This document shows, in pieces, positions 51,649-59,691 of a stretch of 64,000 nt of DNA (the first letter of the stretch is position 1; each line of letters opens with the position of its first letter). The position numbers and the translations under genes are program-made. The notes beneath the pieces were generated by a model, which saw nothing but the letters and a program-made list of their open reading frames with translations, made no database searches and was not told the origin of the DNA. The DNA lies in the NCBI RefSeq assembly GCF_003024385.1, contig NZ_PVZN01000015.1, forward strand, positions 82,605 through 146,604. The letters run 5' to 3'. This DNA is from Pseudomonas sp. BBP2017 (lineage in GTDB: Bacteria; Pseudomonadota; Gammaproteobacteria; Pseudomonadales; Pseudomonadaceae).

Positions 51649-53111
51649 TGACGACTCACTTTATCGCCGGCAGTTGGCAGGCAGGGCAGGGCGAAGCGCT
51701 GCAATCGCTGGATCCGGTCAGTCAAAAGGTTATCTGGCAAGGCCAGGGCGCTAGCGCCGAGCAAGTCGACAGCGCCGTCAAGGCTGCGCGCCAGGCCTTT
51801 GCCGGCTGGGCGTTGCAGTCGCTGGAGGCGCGCATCAGTGTGCTCGAAGCCTTTGCTGCGGCACTCAAGGCCAATGCCGACGAGCTGGCCCACTGCATCG
51901 GTGAAGAGACCGGCAAGCCGCTGTGGGAAGCCGCTACCGAAGTGACCAGCATGGTCAACAAGGTCGCCATCTCGGTGCAGAGCTATCGCGAGCGCACCGG
52001 AGAGAAAAGCGGCCCGCTGGCTGATGCCACCGCCGTGCTGCGCCACAAGCCTCATGGTGTGGTAGCGGTGTTCGGCCCCTACAACTTTCCTGGCCACCTG
52101 CCTAACGGCCACATCGTTCCGGCGCTGCTGGCCGGTAACACCGTGGTGTTCAAGCCCAGTGAGCTGACCCCCAAGGTTGCCGAGCTGACAGTCAAGTGCT
52201 GGATCGAAGCTGGCCTGCCAGCGGGCGTCTTGAACCTGGTGCAGGGCGCGCGTGAAACTGGTGTGGCCCTGGCTGCCAATCCGGGCATCGACGGCCTGTT
52301 TTTCACCGGTTCCAGCCGCACCGGCAATCTGTTGCACCAGCAATTCGCCGGTCGCCCGGAGAAAATCCTGGCCCTGGAAATGGGCGGCAACAACCCGCTG
52401 GTGGTGGACGAGGTCAAGGACCTGGATGCGGCGGTCTACACCATCATCCAGTCGGCGTTCATCTCCGCTGGCCAGCGCTGCACCTGCGCTCGTCGTTTGC
52501 TGGTGCCGCAAGGCGCGTGGGGCGATTCACTGCTCAAGCGTCTGGTCGAGGTGTGCAAAAACATCTCCGTCGGCGCCTTCGATCAACAACCGGCACCGTT
52601 CATGGGCTCGGTCATCTCACTGGCCGCGGCCACGGCGTTGCTCGATGCCCAGGCGCAGTTGCTGGGCAACGGCGGCGTGTCGCTGCTGACCATGACCCAG
52701 CCGCAAGCCTCTGCGGCCTTGCTGACCCCAGGCATCATCGACGTGACCGCAGTGGCCAATCGCCCGGACGAAGAGTTCTTCGGTCCGCTGTTGCAGGTCA
52801 TTCGCTACAGCGATTTCGACGCGGCGATTGCCGAAGCCAACAACACCCAGTACGGCCTTGCCGCCGGTTTGCTGTCCGACTCCCATGCGCGCTATCAGTA
52901 CTACTGGCTGCAAAGCCGCGCCGGCATCGTCAACTGGAACAAGCAACTGACCGGTGCTGCCAGCAGTGCGCCATTTGGTGGCGTGGGTGCCAGCGGCAAC
53001 CACCGTGCCAGTGCCTACTATGCAGCCGACTATTGCGCTTACCCGGTAGCCTCGCTGGAGACCGCCAGCCTGACCCTGCCTGCCACGCTGACGCCAGGCG
53101 TCTCCCTATAA
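51648..53111 (+). CDS. aruD: N-succinylglutamate-5-semialdehyde dehydrogenase AruD
   Basis: 487 residues. ALDH motifs: NFPGHLPNGHIVPALLAGNTVVFKPSELTP (cofactor binding), FTGSSRTGNLLHQQFAG, catalytic glutamate in ALEMGGNNPLVVDEV and nucleophile cysteine in SAFISAGQRCTCARRLLVP. It oxidises succinylglutamate semialdehyde to succinylglutamate with NAD+. Coupled to aruG by the TAATG overlap; aruB starts 24 bp after it. Confidence 0.96.
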   Translation: MTTHFIAGSWQAGQGEALQSLDPVSQKVIWQGQGASAEQVDSAVKAARQAFAGWALQSLEARISVLEAFAAALKANADELAHCIGEETGKPLWEAATEVTSMVNKVAISVQSYRERTGEKSGPLADATAVLRHKPHGVVAVFGPYNFPGHLPNGHIVPALLAGNTVVFKPSELTPKVAELTVKCWIEAGLPAGVLNLVQGARETGVALAANPGIDGLFFTGSSRTGNLLHQQFAGRPEKILALEMGGNNPLVVDEVKDLDAAVYTIIQSAFISAGQRCTCARRLLVPQGAWGDSLLKRLVEVCKNISVGAFDQQPAPFMGSVISLAAATALLDAQAQLLGNGGVSLLTMTQPQASAALLTPGIIDVTAVANRPDEEFFGPLLQVIRYSDFDAAIAEANNTQYGLAAGLLSDSHARYQYYWLQSRAGIVNWNKQLTGAASSAPFGGVGASGNHRASAYYAADYCAYPVASLETASLTLPATLTPGVSL

Positions 53112-53135
53112 CAAAAGGTCCACGGAGCCTTGCCG

Positions 53136-54485
53136 ATGAAATCGTTTGAAGTGAACTTTGATGGTCTGGTGGGACCGACGCATAACTACGGCGGGCTGTC
53201 CTACGGCAACGTTGCCTCGCAGAGCAACAGCCAGCAGGCGTCCAATCCGCGCGAAGCCGCGCGTCAGGGCCTGGCGAAGATGAAGGCGTTGATGGAGATG
53301 GGTTTCCAGCAGGGTGTGCTCGCCCCGCAGGAGCGTCCGGACGTTGGTGCACTGCGCCGTCTGGGCTTCTCCGGCACTGATGCCGAGGTGATCCAGCGCG
53401 CCGCTAAAGAAGCGATGCCATTGCTGGTCGCCAGTTGCTCGGCATCGAGCATGTGGGTGGCCAACGCCGCCACGGTCAGCCCGAGTGCCGACACTGCTGA
53501 TGGCCGTGTGCATTTCACTGCCGCCAACCTTAACTGCAAATATCACCGCAGCATCGAGCATCCGACCACCAGTCGTGTGCTCGGGGCGATGTTCGCCGAC
53601 AGCAAGCACTTTGCCCATCATGCCGCGTTGCCGGCGGTGGCACAGTTCGGTGATGAAGGGGCGGCCAACCACACGCGCTTCTGCCGTAGCTACGGTGAGT
53701 CTGGCGTGGAGTTCTTCGTCTATGGCCGCAGCGCCTTTGACACCCGCTACCCGGCACCGCAGAAGTACCCGGCGCGTCAGACCCTCGAGGCTTCCCAGGC
53801 GGTCGCCCGTCTGCACGGGCTGAGTGAGGAGGGTGTGGTCTTTGCCCAGCAGAACCCGGCAGTGATCGATCAGGGTGTGTTTCACAATGATGTGATCGCA
53901 GTAGGCAACGGCGAGGTGCTGTTCTACCACGAAGACGCCTTCCTCGAGACCGAGGCGATGCTTGGCCAACTGCAAGCTAAACTGGCTAAACGGGGTGGCA
54001 ACTTCAAGGCGATCTGTGTGCCACGCTCGGCTGTCACGTTAGAGGATGCGGTGCGTTCCTACCTGTTCAACAGCCAACTGCTGTCCCGTGCCGACGGTTC
54101 GATGCTGCTGATCGTCCCGGAAGAGTGCCGCAACAACGAGCGGGTCTGGGCCTACCTGTCGGCGTTGACCGGCCAGGGCGGTCCGGTTGCCGAGGTCAAG
54201 GTTTTCGACCTCAAGCAGAGCATGCAGAACGGCGGTGGCCCGGCGTGCCTGCGTTTGCGCGTGGCACTCAATGAAACTGAACTGGCAGCGGTCAATCCAG
54301 GGGTTATCATGACGGCGCCGCTGTACGACACCCTGACCCAGTGGGTCGACAAGCACTACCGCGACCGCCTGAGCGAATCTGACCTGGCGGACCCGCAACT
54401 GTTGCTGGAATGTCGTACGGCACTGGATGAACTGACCCAGATCCTCAAACTGGGTTCGGTCTATCCGTTCCAACTCCAACCTTGA
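53136..54485 (+). CDS. aruB: N-succinylarginine dihydrolase AruB
   Basis: 449 residues from the ATG at 53136 (GGAG 8 bp upstream); a TTG two codons earlier is less likely. The AstB signature MKSFEVNFDGLVGPTHNYGGLSYGNVAS and the catalytic elements (Glu, His, Cys of the guanidine-hydrolase fold; MQNGGGPACLRLRVAL near the C-terminus) are present. It hydrolyses succinylarginine to succinylornithine, 2 NH3 and CO2. Confidence 0.96.
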   Translation: MKSFEVNFDGLVGPTHNYGGLSYGNVASQSNSQQASNPREAARQGLAKMKALMEMGFQQGVLAPQERPDVGALRRLGFSGTDAEVIQRAAKEAMPLLVASCSASSMWVANAATVSPSADTADGRVHFTAANLNCKYHRSIEHPTTSRVLGAMFADSKHFAHHAALPAVAQFGDEGAANHTRFCRSYGESGVEFFVYGRSAFDTRYPAPQKYPARQTLEASQAVARLHGLSEEGVVFAQQNPAVIDQGVFHNDVIAVGNGEVLFYHEDAFLETEAMLGQLQAKLAKRGGNFKAICVPRSAVTLEDAVRSYLFNSQLLSRADGSMLLIVPEECRNNERVWAYLSALTGQGGPVAEVKVFDLKQSMQNGGGPACLRLRVALNETELAAVNPGVIMTAPLYDTLTQWVDKHYRDRLSESDLADPQLLLECRTALDELTQILKLGSVYPFQLQP

Positions 54486-54499
54486 GAGAGAATTCGACT

Positions 54500-54790
54500 A
54501 TGTCCGACGCCCTGCAGCTGATCCTTGAAGATGACGATGGTACCCAGCTGGAAACTTCCTGCACCCGCTTTGCGGTGGTCTGGCAAGGCAAGGAGGTATG
54601 GATTCAGCAGGATGGCCGTGGTCAGCTGCTGATCGGTGTCGACGTCGAAGAAGACGACGAAGAGTACGCCAACCTGTTGCTGCGTCCGCTAGCCACTAAC
54701 CTGGTCAGCCTGCAACTGGAAATGGAACCGGCCGACGCCGGCGGCGACGATGATCACGTTCATGGTCCTGATTGCGGCCACCATCACTAA
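54500..54790 (+). CDS. Conserved small acidic protein with His-rich tail, between aruB and aruE
   Basis: 96 residues from the ATG at 54500. The acidic N-terminal part (MSDALQLILEDDDGTQLETSCTRFAVVWQGKEVWIQQDGRGQLLIGVDVEEDDEEY) is predicted to be mainly beta. It ends in a histidine- and acid-rich tail (DDDHVHGPDCGHHH, residues 83-96) able to bind metal ions. It is 14 bp after aruB and 10 bp before aruE, so it belongs to the operon, yet it has no assigned step in arginine degradation. I do not know its function. Confidence 0.8.
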   Translation: MSDALQLILEDDDGTQLETSCTRFAVVWQGKEVWIQQDGRGQLLIGVDVEEDDEEYANLLLRPLATNLVSLQLEMEPADAGGDDDHVHGPDCGHHH

Positions 54791-54800
54791 GGAATAGCCC

Positions 54801-55808
54801 ATGCTCGCCCTCGGCAAACTGCTTGAACTGACCCTTGCCGGTCGTGAACCGGCAGAGAAGACCCAGCTGACTGTCGACGGCGTGCGCATGCGCTGGCTTG
54901 GTGAGGGCGCACTTGAAGTGCGCCCTCCTGAAGCGCGTGACAATGGCATGGATCTGCTGCTTTCTGCAGGTATCCACGGTAACGAAACCGCCCCCATCGA
55001 GTTGCTCGACGAGTTGCTGCATGGCATTGCCAGGGGCGAGATCAAGCCGCAGGCGCGGATTCTGTTCCTGTTTGGCAACCCCGAGGCAATCCGCAAGGGC
55101 GAACGTTATCTGGAGCAGGACGTCAATCGCCTGTTCAACGGGCGGCATGAGCTGTCCAGCGGATCGGAGGCGTTGCGCGCTTGCGAGCTGGAGCGTTTGG
55201 CCGCCACCTTTTTCAGTGTGCCCGGACGTACCCGGTTGCACTACGATCTGCATACGGCCATTCGTGGTTCGAAGATCGAGCAATTTGCACTGTATCCGTT
55301 CAAGGAAGGTCGCCAGCATTCTCGTCGAGAACTACTGCGTCTGCGTGCGGCAGGCATGGAGGCCGTGTTGCTGCAAAGCAAGACATCGGTCACCTTCACC
55401 GCCTACACCTACGAAACGCTCGATGCTGAAGCCTTTACCCTGGAGTTGGGCAAGGCGCGGCCCTTTGGGCAGAACGCGCAGGTCAACCTTGGGCGTCTGG
55501 AAGCCCGCCTCAAGCAGATCATTGAAGGCAACGAGCCTGAGGAGCCGCAAGCGCTGGATGGCTTGCAGCTGTTTAGCGTGGCCCGCGAGATCATCAAGCA
55601 TAGTGACAGTTTCCACCTGCACCTGCCGGCGGATATCGAAAACTTCTCGGAGTTGTCCAAGGGCTATCTGCTGGCAGAAGACTTGAGCAGCACGCGCTGG
55701 ATCGTCGAGGAGGAGGGGGCTCGGATCATTTTCCCCAACCCCAAGGTCAAGAATGGCTTGCGCGCGGGGATTCTGATCGTACCGGTCACGCCGGATCAAT
55801 TGGCCTGA
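54801..55808 (+). CDS. aruE: Succinylglutamate desuccinylase AruE
   Basis: 335 residues of the AstE/AspA zinc hydrolase family. Metal ligands: SAGIHGNETAPIELLDELL (H-x-x-E at about 58-61) and a later LHYDLHTAIRGSKIEQFALYP. It cleaves succinylglutamate to succinate and glutamate, the last step of the pathway. Last gene of the aru operon; a REP pair follows. Confidence 0.95.
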   Translation: MLALGKLLELTLAGREPAEKTQLTVDGVRMRWLGEGALEVRPPEARDNGMDLLLSAGIHGNETAPIELLDELLHGIARGEIKPQARILFLFGNPEAIRKGERYLEQDVNRLFNGRHELSSGSEALRACELERLAATFFSVPGRTRLHYDLHTAIRGSKIEQFALYPFKEGRQHSRRELLRLRAAGMEAVLLQSKTSVTFTAYTYETLDAEAFTLELGKARPFGQNAQVNLGRLEARLKQIIEGNEPEEPQALDGLQLFSVAREIIKHSDSFHLHLPADIENFSELSKGYLLAEDLSSTRWIVEEEGARIIFPNPKVKNGLRAGILIVPVTPDQLA

Positions 55809-55844
55809 GGCTAGTGAGCGCAACTGCCTTCCACTTTGCTTAGC

Positions 55845-55930
55845 TGTAGGAGTCGGCGTTGCCGGCGATGGGGCGCGTAGCGCCCTTGGCCCGGCAGTGC
55901 CGGGCATCGCCAGCAAGGTTGGCTCCTACA
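55845..55930. repeat. Inverted repeat of the second REP-like type
   Basis: TGTAGGAGTCGGCGTTGCCG at 55845 and the diverged reverse complement TGGCTCCTACA ending at 55930 form a long imperfect palindrome between aruE and the convergent lumazine synthase gene. Confidence 0.75.
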
Positions 55931-55937
55931 GGTGGTA

Positions 55938-56444
55938 TCAGCCTACGCGTTTCTGCGGCATTTCATTGCGGCGCAGGGCGCGCAATTTCTGCAGCGTATC
56001 GGCGCAAGTCTTCGCCGCCTCGACACCCTTGACCAGGAAATGCTCGAAGTAGAATTTCTGGTGCTCATCACCCGCATGGAAGTGATGCGGAGTCAGCACC
56101 ACCGAGAACACCGGCACTTCGGTTTCCAGCTGAACCTGCATCAGGCCGCTGATGACTGACTGCGCGACGAACTCGTGGCGGTACAGGCCGCCATCGACGA
56201 CCAGGCCAGCGGCAACAATGCCGGCATAGCGGCCGCTGCGGGCCAGCAATTTGGCGTGCAGGGGGATTTCGAAGGCGCCACCGACTTCAAAGAAATCGAT
56301 ATCGCTTGCCTGATAGCCCAAATTCCCCATTTCCTCGACGAAGGCTTTGCGTGCCTGATCGACAATATCCTTGTGCCAGCAGGCCTGGATGAAGGCGATA
56401 CGCTCGTGGGAAGGGTTTTTGCTATCGATTGCGGTAGGTTGCAT
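55938..56444 (-). CDS. ribH2: 6,7-dimethyl-8-ribityllumazine synthase, type II (RibH2-like)
   Basis: 168 residues from the ATG at 56444 with AGGAG upstream; the frame extends to 56516 without similarity. Key sites: the substrate pocket FIQACWHKDIV, the FEVGGAFEIPLHAKLLARSGRYAGIVAAGLVVDGGLYRHEFVAQSVI region, and the catalytic His in VVLTPHHFHAGDEHQKFYFEHFLVKGVEAA. It condenses the aminouracil and dihydroxybutanone-phosphate precursors of riboflavin. Type II enzymes are decameric and typically FMN-riboswitch controlled. It is solitary here, with no ribBA/ribE/ribD beside it. Confidence 0.92.
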   Translation of the reverse strand: MQPTAIDSKNPSHERIAFIQACWHKDIVDQARKAFVEEMGNLGYQASDIDFFEVGGAFEIPLHAKLLARSGRYAGIVAAGLVVDGGLYRHEFVAQSVISGLMQVQLETEVPVFSVVLTPHHFHAGDEHQKFYFEHFLVKGVEAAKTCADTLQKLRALRRNEMPQKRVG

Positions 56445-56520
56445 TGAAACGGACTCCTGTTTGTATGAGAAACAGGGCATCTGGATCGAAGGGGATTTCG
56501 CCACGCAGGTGCGCAACGAC

Positions 56521-56536
56521 AGGCACAGGTGTGCCT
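56521..56536 (-). other. Expression-platform hairpin between FMN riboswitch and ribH2
   Basis: AGGCAC-aggt-GTGCCT, a 6-bp stem immediately 3' of the riboswitch in transcript order. It may participate in the ON/OFF switch. There is no T-run, so control at the level of translation is more likely than termination. Confidence 0.45.
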
Positions 56537-56540
56537 ATCC

Positions 56541-56690
56541 CGTTCTCTCTTTATCCGGACTATGACCGTCGGCCCCGGAATCACACCGGGTCTGCTGACC
56601 TTGCAAGGCAAGCCTGCAAGCGCTCGCGGGCTATGCGCAAGTTGCGCAATTACCGCCGGTGGGGAATTACACCCCGCCCTGAGAACGTTG
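56541..56690 (-). ncRNA. FMN riboswitch (RFN element)
   Basis: Read on the minus strand, the region contains the conserved RFN blocks: 5' CAGGGCGGGGTGTAATTCCCC and ACCGGCGGTAATTGCGC at the start, then GCAGACCCGGTGTGATTCC, GGGGCCGACGGTCATAGTCCGGAT and the closing AGAGAACG. These define the FMN-binding junction. It is oriented to control the downstream ribH2, about 100 nt away. FMN binding should switch the gene off. Confidence 0.93.
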
Positions 56691-56984
56691 CCACCGATCG
56701 TCGGCGGCGGAGAATTATTAGCACATATGTGAAGCGAACGTATAGGCTGCTAACGATTTTTTTACGGATGAATGGCATTTCATCCGGGAAACCTTGCCAA
56801 TTTCACCGCGCATCCCCAGTAATACGGGATCAGCTGAAGGTTGCAGAGCGTCCAATTGACGGTTTCTATCGCATAAACACACTGCATCCAAGCCTAAGGC
56901 CCGATATAATGCGGCCCTTTGCCGTCGTTTCGTCAATTTGACGCAAGCATTTGCCGTAAGGCCGCCGTTTCCGTGGAAGAACCT
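56691..56984. other. Divergent region between the FMN riboswitch and alaS
   Basis: 294 bp without a supported gene. The -10-like TATAAT at 56905-56910 is 75 bp before the alaS ATG, but no good -35 lies at 17 bp. The alaS ribosome site GGAAG lies 6 bp before the start. Confidence 0.4.
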
Positions 56985-59603
56985 ATGAAAAGCGCAGAAA
57001 TCCGTGAAGCCTTCCTTCGCTTCTTCGAAGAGCAGGGACATACCCGAGTTGCCTCCAGCTCCTTGATTCCGGGCAACGACCCGACCCTGCTGTTCACCAA
57101 CGCGGGGATGAACCAGTTCAAGGACTGCTTCCTTGGCCAGGAAAAGCGCGCCTACACCCGCGCAACCAGCAGCCAGAAGTGCGTGCGTGCCGGTGGCAAG
57201 AACAGCGACCTGGAAAACGTCGGCTACACCGCCCGTCACCACACCTTCTTCGAAATGCTGGGTAACTTCAGCTTTGGTGACTATTTCAAGAAAGACGCCA
57301 TCACCTACGCCTGGACCTTCCTGACCAAGGTGCTGAACCTGCCGGAAGAAAAACTCTGGGTCACGGTCTATGCCAGCGATGACGAGGCATACGACATCTG
57401 GACCCAGGAGATCGGCGTTCCGGCCGAGCGTATGGTGCGCATCGGCGACAACAAAGGCGCGCCGTACGCCTCCGACAACTTCTGGACCATGGGCGATACC
57501 GGACCGTGTGGTCCTTGTACCGAGATCTTCTACGATCACGGCCCGGACATCTGGGGCGGCCCACCCGGCTCGCCGGAAGAAGACGGTGACCGTTACATCG
57601 AGATCTGGAACAACGTCTTCATGCAGTTCAACCGCACCGCTGATGGTGTACTGCATCCGCTGCCAGCACCGTCGGTGGATACCGGCATGGGCCTGGAGCG
57701 CATCAGTGCGGTCATGCAGCATGTGCACTCGAACTACGAGATCGACCTGTTCCGCAGCCTGCTTGAAGCCTCTGCTGCGGCCATCGGCTGCAAGAACGAA
57801 GAGCAGTCGTCGCTCAAGGTGGTGTCCGACCACATCCGCTCGTGCGGCTTCCTGATTGCCGATGGTGTGCTGCCGTCCAACGAAGGTCGCGGTTACGTAC
57901 TGCGCCGGATCATTCGTCGCGCCTGCCGTCATGGCAACAAGCTGGGCGCCACTGGCAGCTTCTTCTACAAGATCGTTGCGGCGCTGGTCGCCGAGATGGG
58001 CGAAGCCTTCCCGGAACTCAAGCAGCAACAGGCCAACATTGAGCGCGTGCTCAAAGCTGAAGAAGAGCAGTTCGCCAAGACCCTGGAGCAGGGCCTGAAG
58101 ATCCTCGAGCAGGATCTGGCCGAGCTCAAAGGCAGCGTGGTTCCGGGTGACGTGGTGTTCAAACTCTATGACACCTACGGCTTCCCGATGGACCTGACCG
58201 CCGACATCGCTCGCGAGCGCGAGCTGACCATCGACGAAGCAGGCTTTGAGCGGGAAATGGAAGCGCAGCGTGAGCGTGCGCGTTCCGCCAGCGCTTTTGG
58301 CCTGGACTACAACACCTTGGTCAAGGTTGATGTGGCCACCGAGTTCACCGGCTACACCAGCACCGAAGGTGAAGCGAGCATCGTTGCTCTTTATAAGGAC
58401 GGCAAAGTCGTCGAGCAATTGGTTGAAGGTGAGCAGGGCGTGGTGATCCTCGATCGCACGCCGTTCTACGCCGAATCCGGTGGGCAGGTGGGTGACACCG
58501 GTTACCTGCAAGCCGCCAATGTGCGCTTCGATGTGCGTGACACTACCAAGACCGGCGGCGCCTTCCTGCACCACGGTGTGGTCGCCAGCGGCACCCTGGT
58601 GGTCGGCTCCAAGGTTCAGACCAGGGTCGACGCTGATGTGCAACATGCCACCTCGCTGAACCACTCTGCCACTCACCTGTTGCATGCAGCCTTGCGTCAG
58701 GTGCTGGGCGATCACGTACAACAGAAAGGCTCGCTGGTCGACAGCCAGCGCCTGCGTTTCGACTTCAGTCACTTCGAAGCGGTCAAGCCGGAGCAGCTCA
58801 AGGCCCTGGAAGACATCGTCAATCGCGAAGTGCGCAAGAACTCCGAGGTGCAAACCGAAGAGACCGATATCGATACCGCCAAGCAGAAGGGCGCCATGGC
58901 GCTGTTCGGCGAGAAATACGGCGACAGCGTGCGCGTACTGAGCATGGGCGGCGACTTCTCCGTCGAGCTGTGCGGCGGTATCCACGCCAAGCGTACCGGT
59001 GATATCGGCCTGCTCAAGATCATCAGCGAAGGCGGTGTGGCCTCCGGTGTGCGCCGTATCGAAGCGGTCACTGGCGAGGCGGCACTGGCTTACCTCAATA
59101 CTGCCGAAGAGCAGCTCAAGGAAGCCGCGCAGTTGGTCAAGGGCAGTCGCGACAACCTGATCGACAAGCTTTCGGCCGTGCTTGAGCGCAACCGCCAGCT
59201 GGAAAAGCAACTGGAGCAACTGCAGGCCAAGGCCGCCAGTGCTGCCGGTGACGACCTGTCCAACTCGGCTGTTGAAGTCAAGGGCGTCAAGGTCCTGGCT
59301 GCGCGACTGGATGGTCAGGACGGCAAGGCGCTGCTGGCGCTGGTCGATCAGCTGAAGAACAAACTCGGCCGCGCAGTGATCCTGCTCGGCAGTGTCCATG
59401 AGGAAAAGGTTGTACTGGTTGCCGGTGTGACCAAGGACCTGACTGGCCAACTCAAAGCCGGTGATTTGATGAAGCAAGCCGCTGCCGCAGTGGGCGGCAA
59501 GGGTGGCGGTCGTCCGGACATGGCGCAAGGTGGTGGCGTTGATACCGCCGCGCTGGACAATGCGCTGGCCTTGACCGTGCCATTCGTGGAGCAGGGCGTT
59601 TAA
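56985..59603 (+). CDS. alaS: Alanyl-tRNA synthetase
   Basis: 872 residues from the ATG at 56985 (MKSAEIREAFLRFFEEQGH); the longer in-frame start at 56919 is without a ribosome site. Class II motifs in the N-terminal half (TNAGMNQFKDCFLG, RAGGKNSDLENVGYTARHHTFFEMLGNFSFGDYF, GMGLERISAVMQ), an editing domain with the HxxxH zinc site (LNHSATHLLHAALRQVLGDH) and CGGIH, and a C-terminal oligomerisation region. It charges tRNA-Ala and hydrolyses mischarged Ser/Gly. The hairpin at 59613 follows. Confidence 0.97.
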   Translation: MKSAEIREAFLRFFEEQGHTRVASSSLIPGNDPTLLFTNAGMNQFKDCFLGQEKRAYTRATSSQKCVRAGGKNSDLENVGYTARHHTFFEMLGNFSFGDYFKKDAITYAWTFLTKVLNLPEEKLWVTVYASDDEAYDIWTQEIGVPAERMVRIGDNKGAPYASDNFWTMGDTGPCGPCTEIFYDHGPDIWGGPPGSPEEDGDRYIEIWNNVFMQFNRTADGVLHPLPAPSVDTGMGLERISAVMQHVHSNYEIDLFRSLLEASAAAIGCKNEEQSSLKVVSDHIRSCGFLIADGVLPSNEGRGYVLRRIIRRACRHGNKLGATGSFFYKIVAALVAEMGEAFPELKQQQANIERVLKAEEEQFAKTLEQGLKILEQDLAELKGSVVPGDVVFKLYDTYGFPMDLTADIARERELTIDEAGFEREMEAQRERARSASAFGLDYNTLVKVDVATEFTGYTSTEGEASIVALYKDGKVVEQLVEGEQGVVILDRTPFYAESGGQVGDTGYLQAANVRFDVRDTTKTGGAFLHHGVVASGTLVVGSKVQTRVDADVQHATSLNHSATHLLHAALRQVLGDHVQQKGSLVDSQRLRFDFSHFEAVKPEQLKALEDIVNREVRKNSEVQTEETDIDTAKQKGAMALFGEKYGDSVRVLSMGGDFSVELCGGIHAKRTGDIGLLKIISEGGVASGVRRIEAVTGEAALAYLNTAEEQLKEAAQLVKGSRDNLIDKLSAVLERNRQLEKQLEQLQAKAASAAGDDLSNSAVEVKGVKVLAARLDGQDGKALLALVDQLKNKLGRAVILLGSVHEEKVVLVAGVTKDLTGQLKAGDLMKQAAAAVGGKGGGRPDMAQGGGVDTAALDNALALTVPFVEQGV

Positions 59604-59612
59604 GGCGCTGTT

Positions 59613-59637
59613 CGGCCCGTCGTCTAGTGGCGGGCCG
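59613..59637 (+). terminator. Hairpin between alaS and lysC
   Basis: CGGCCCG (59613-59619) pairs with CGGGCCG (59631-59637), loop 11 nt. No T tract. It probably reduces read-through or protects the alaS mRNA rather than stopping fully. Confidence 0.5.
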
Positions 59638-59691
59638 TGGCGTCGTTTGAATGTTTATTGGGTGCCCTTCATGGGCTGAGGCGGCTTTGAA

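Noticed and set aside
56718..59528. 936-codon open frame antisense to alaS
   Set aside because: It mirrors alaS codon bias in a GC-rich gene; composition is low-complexity and it has no ribosome site or recognisable domain.
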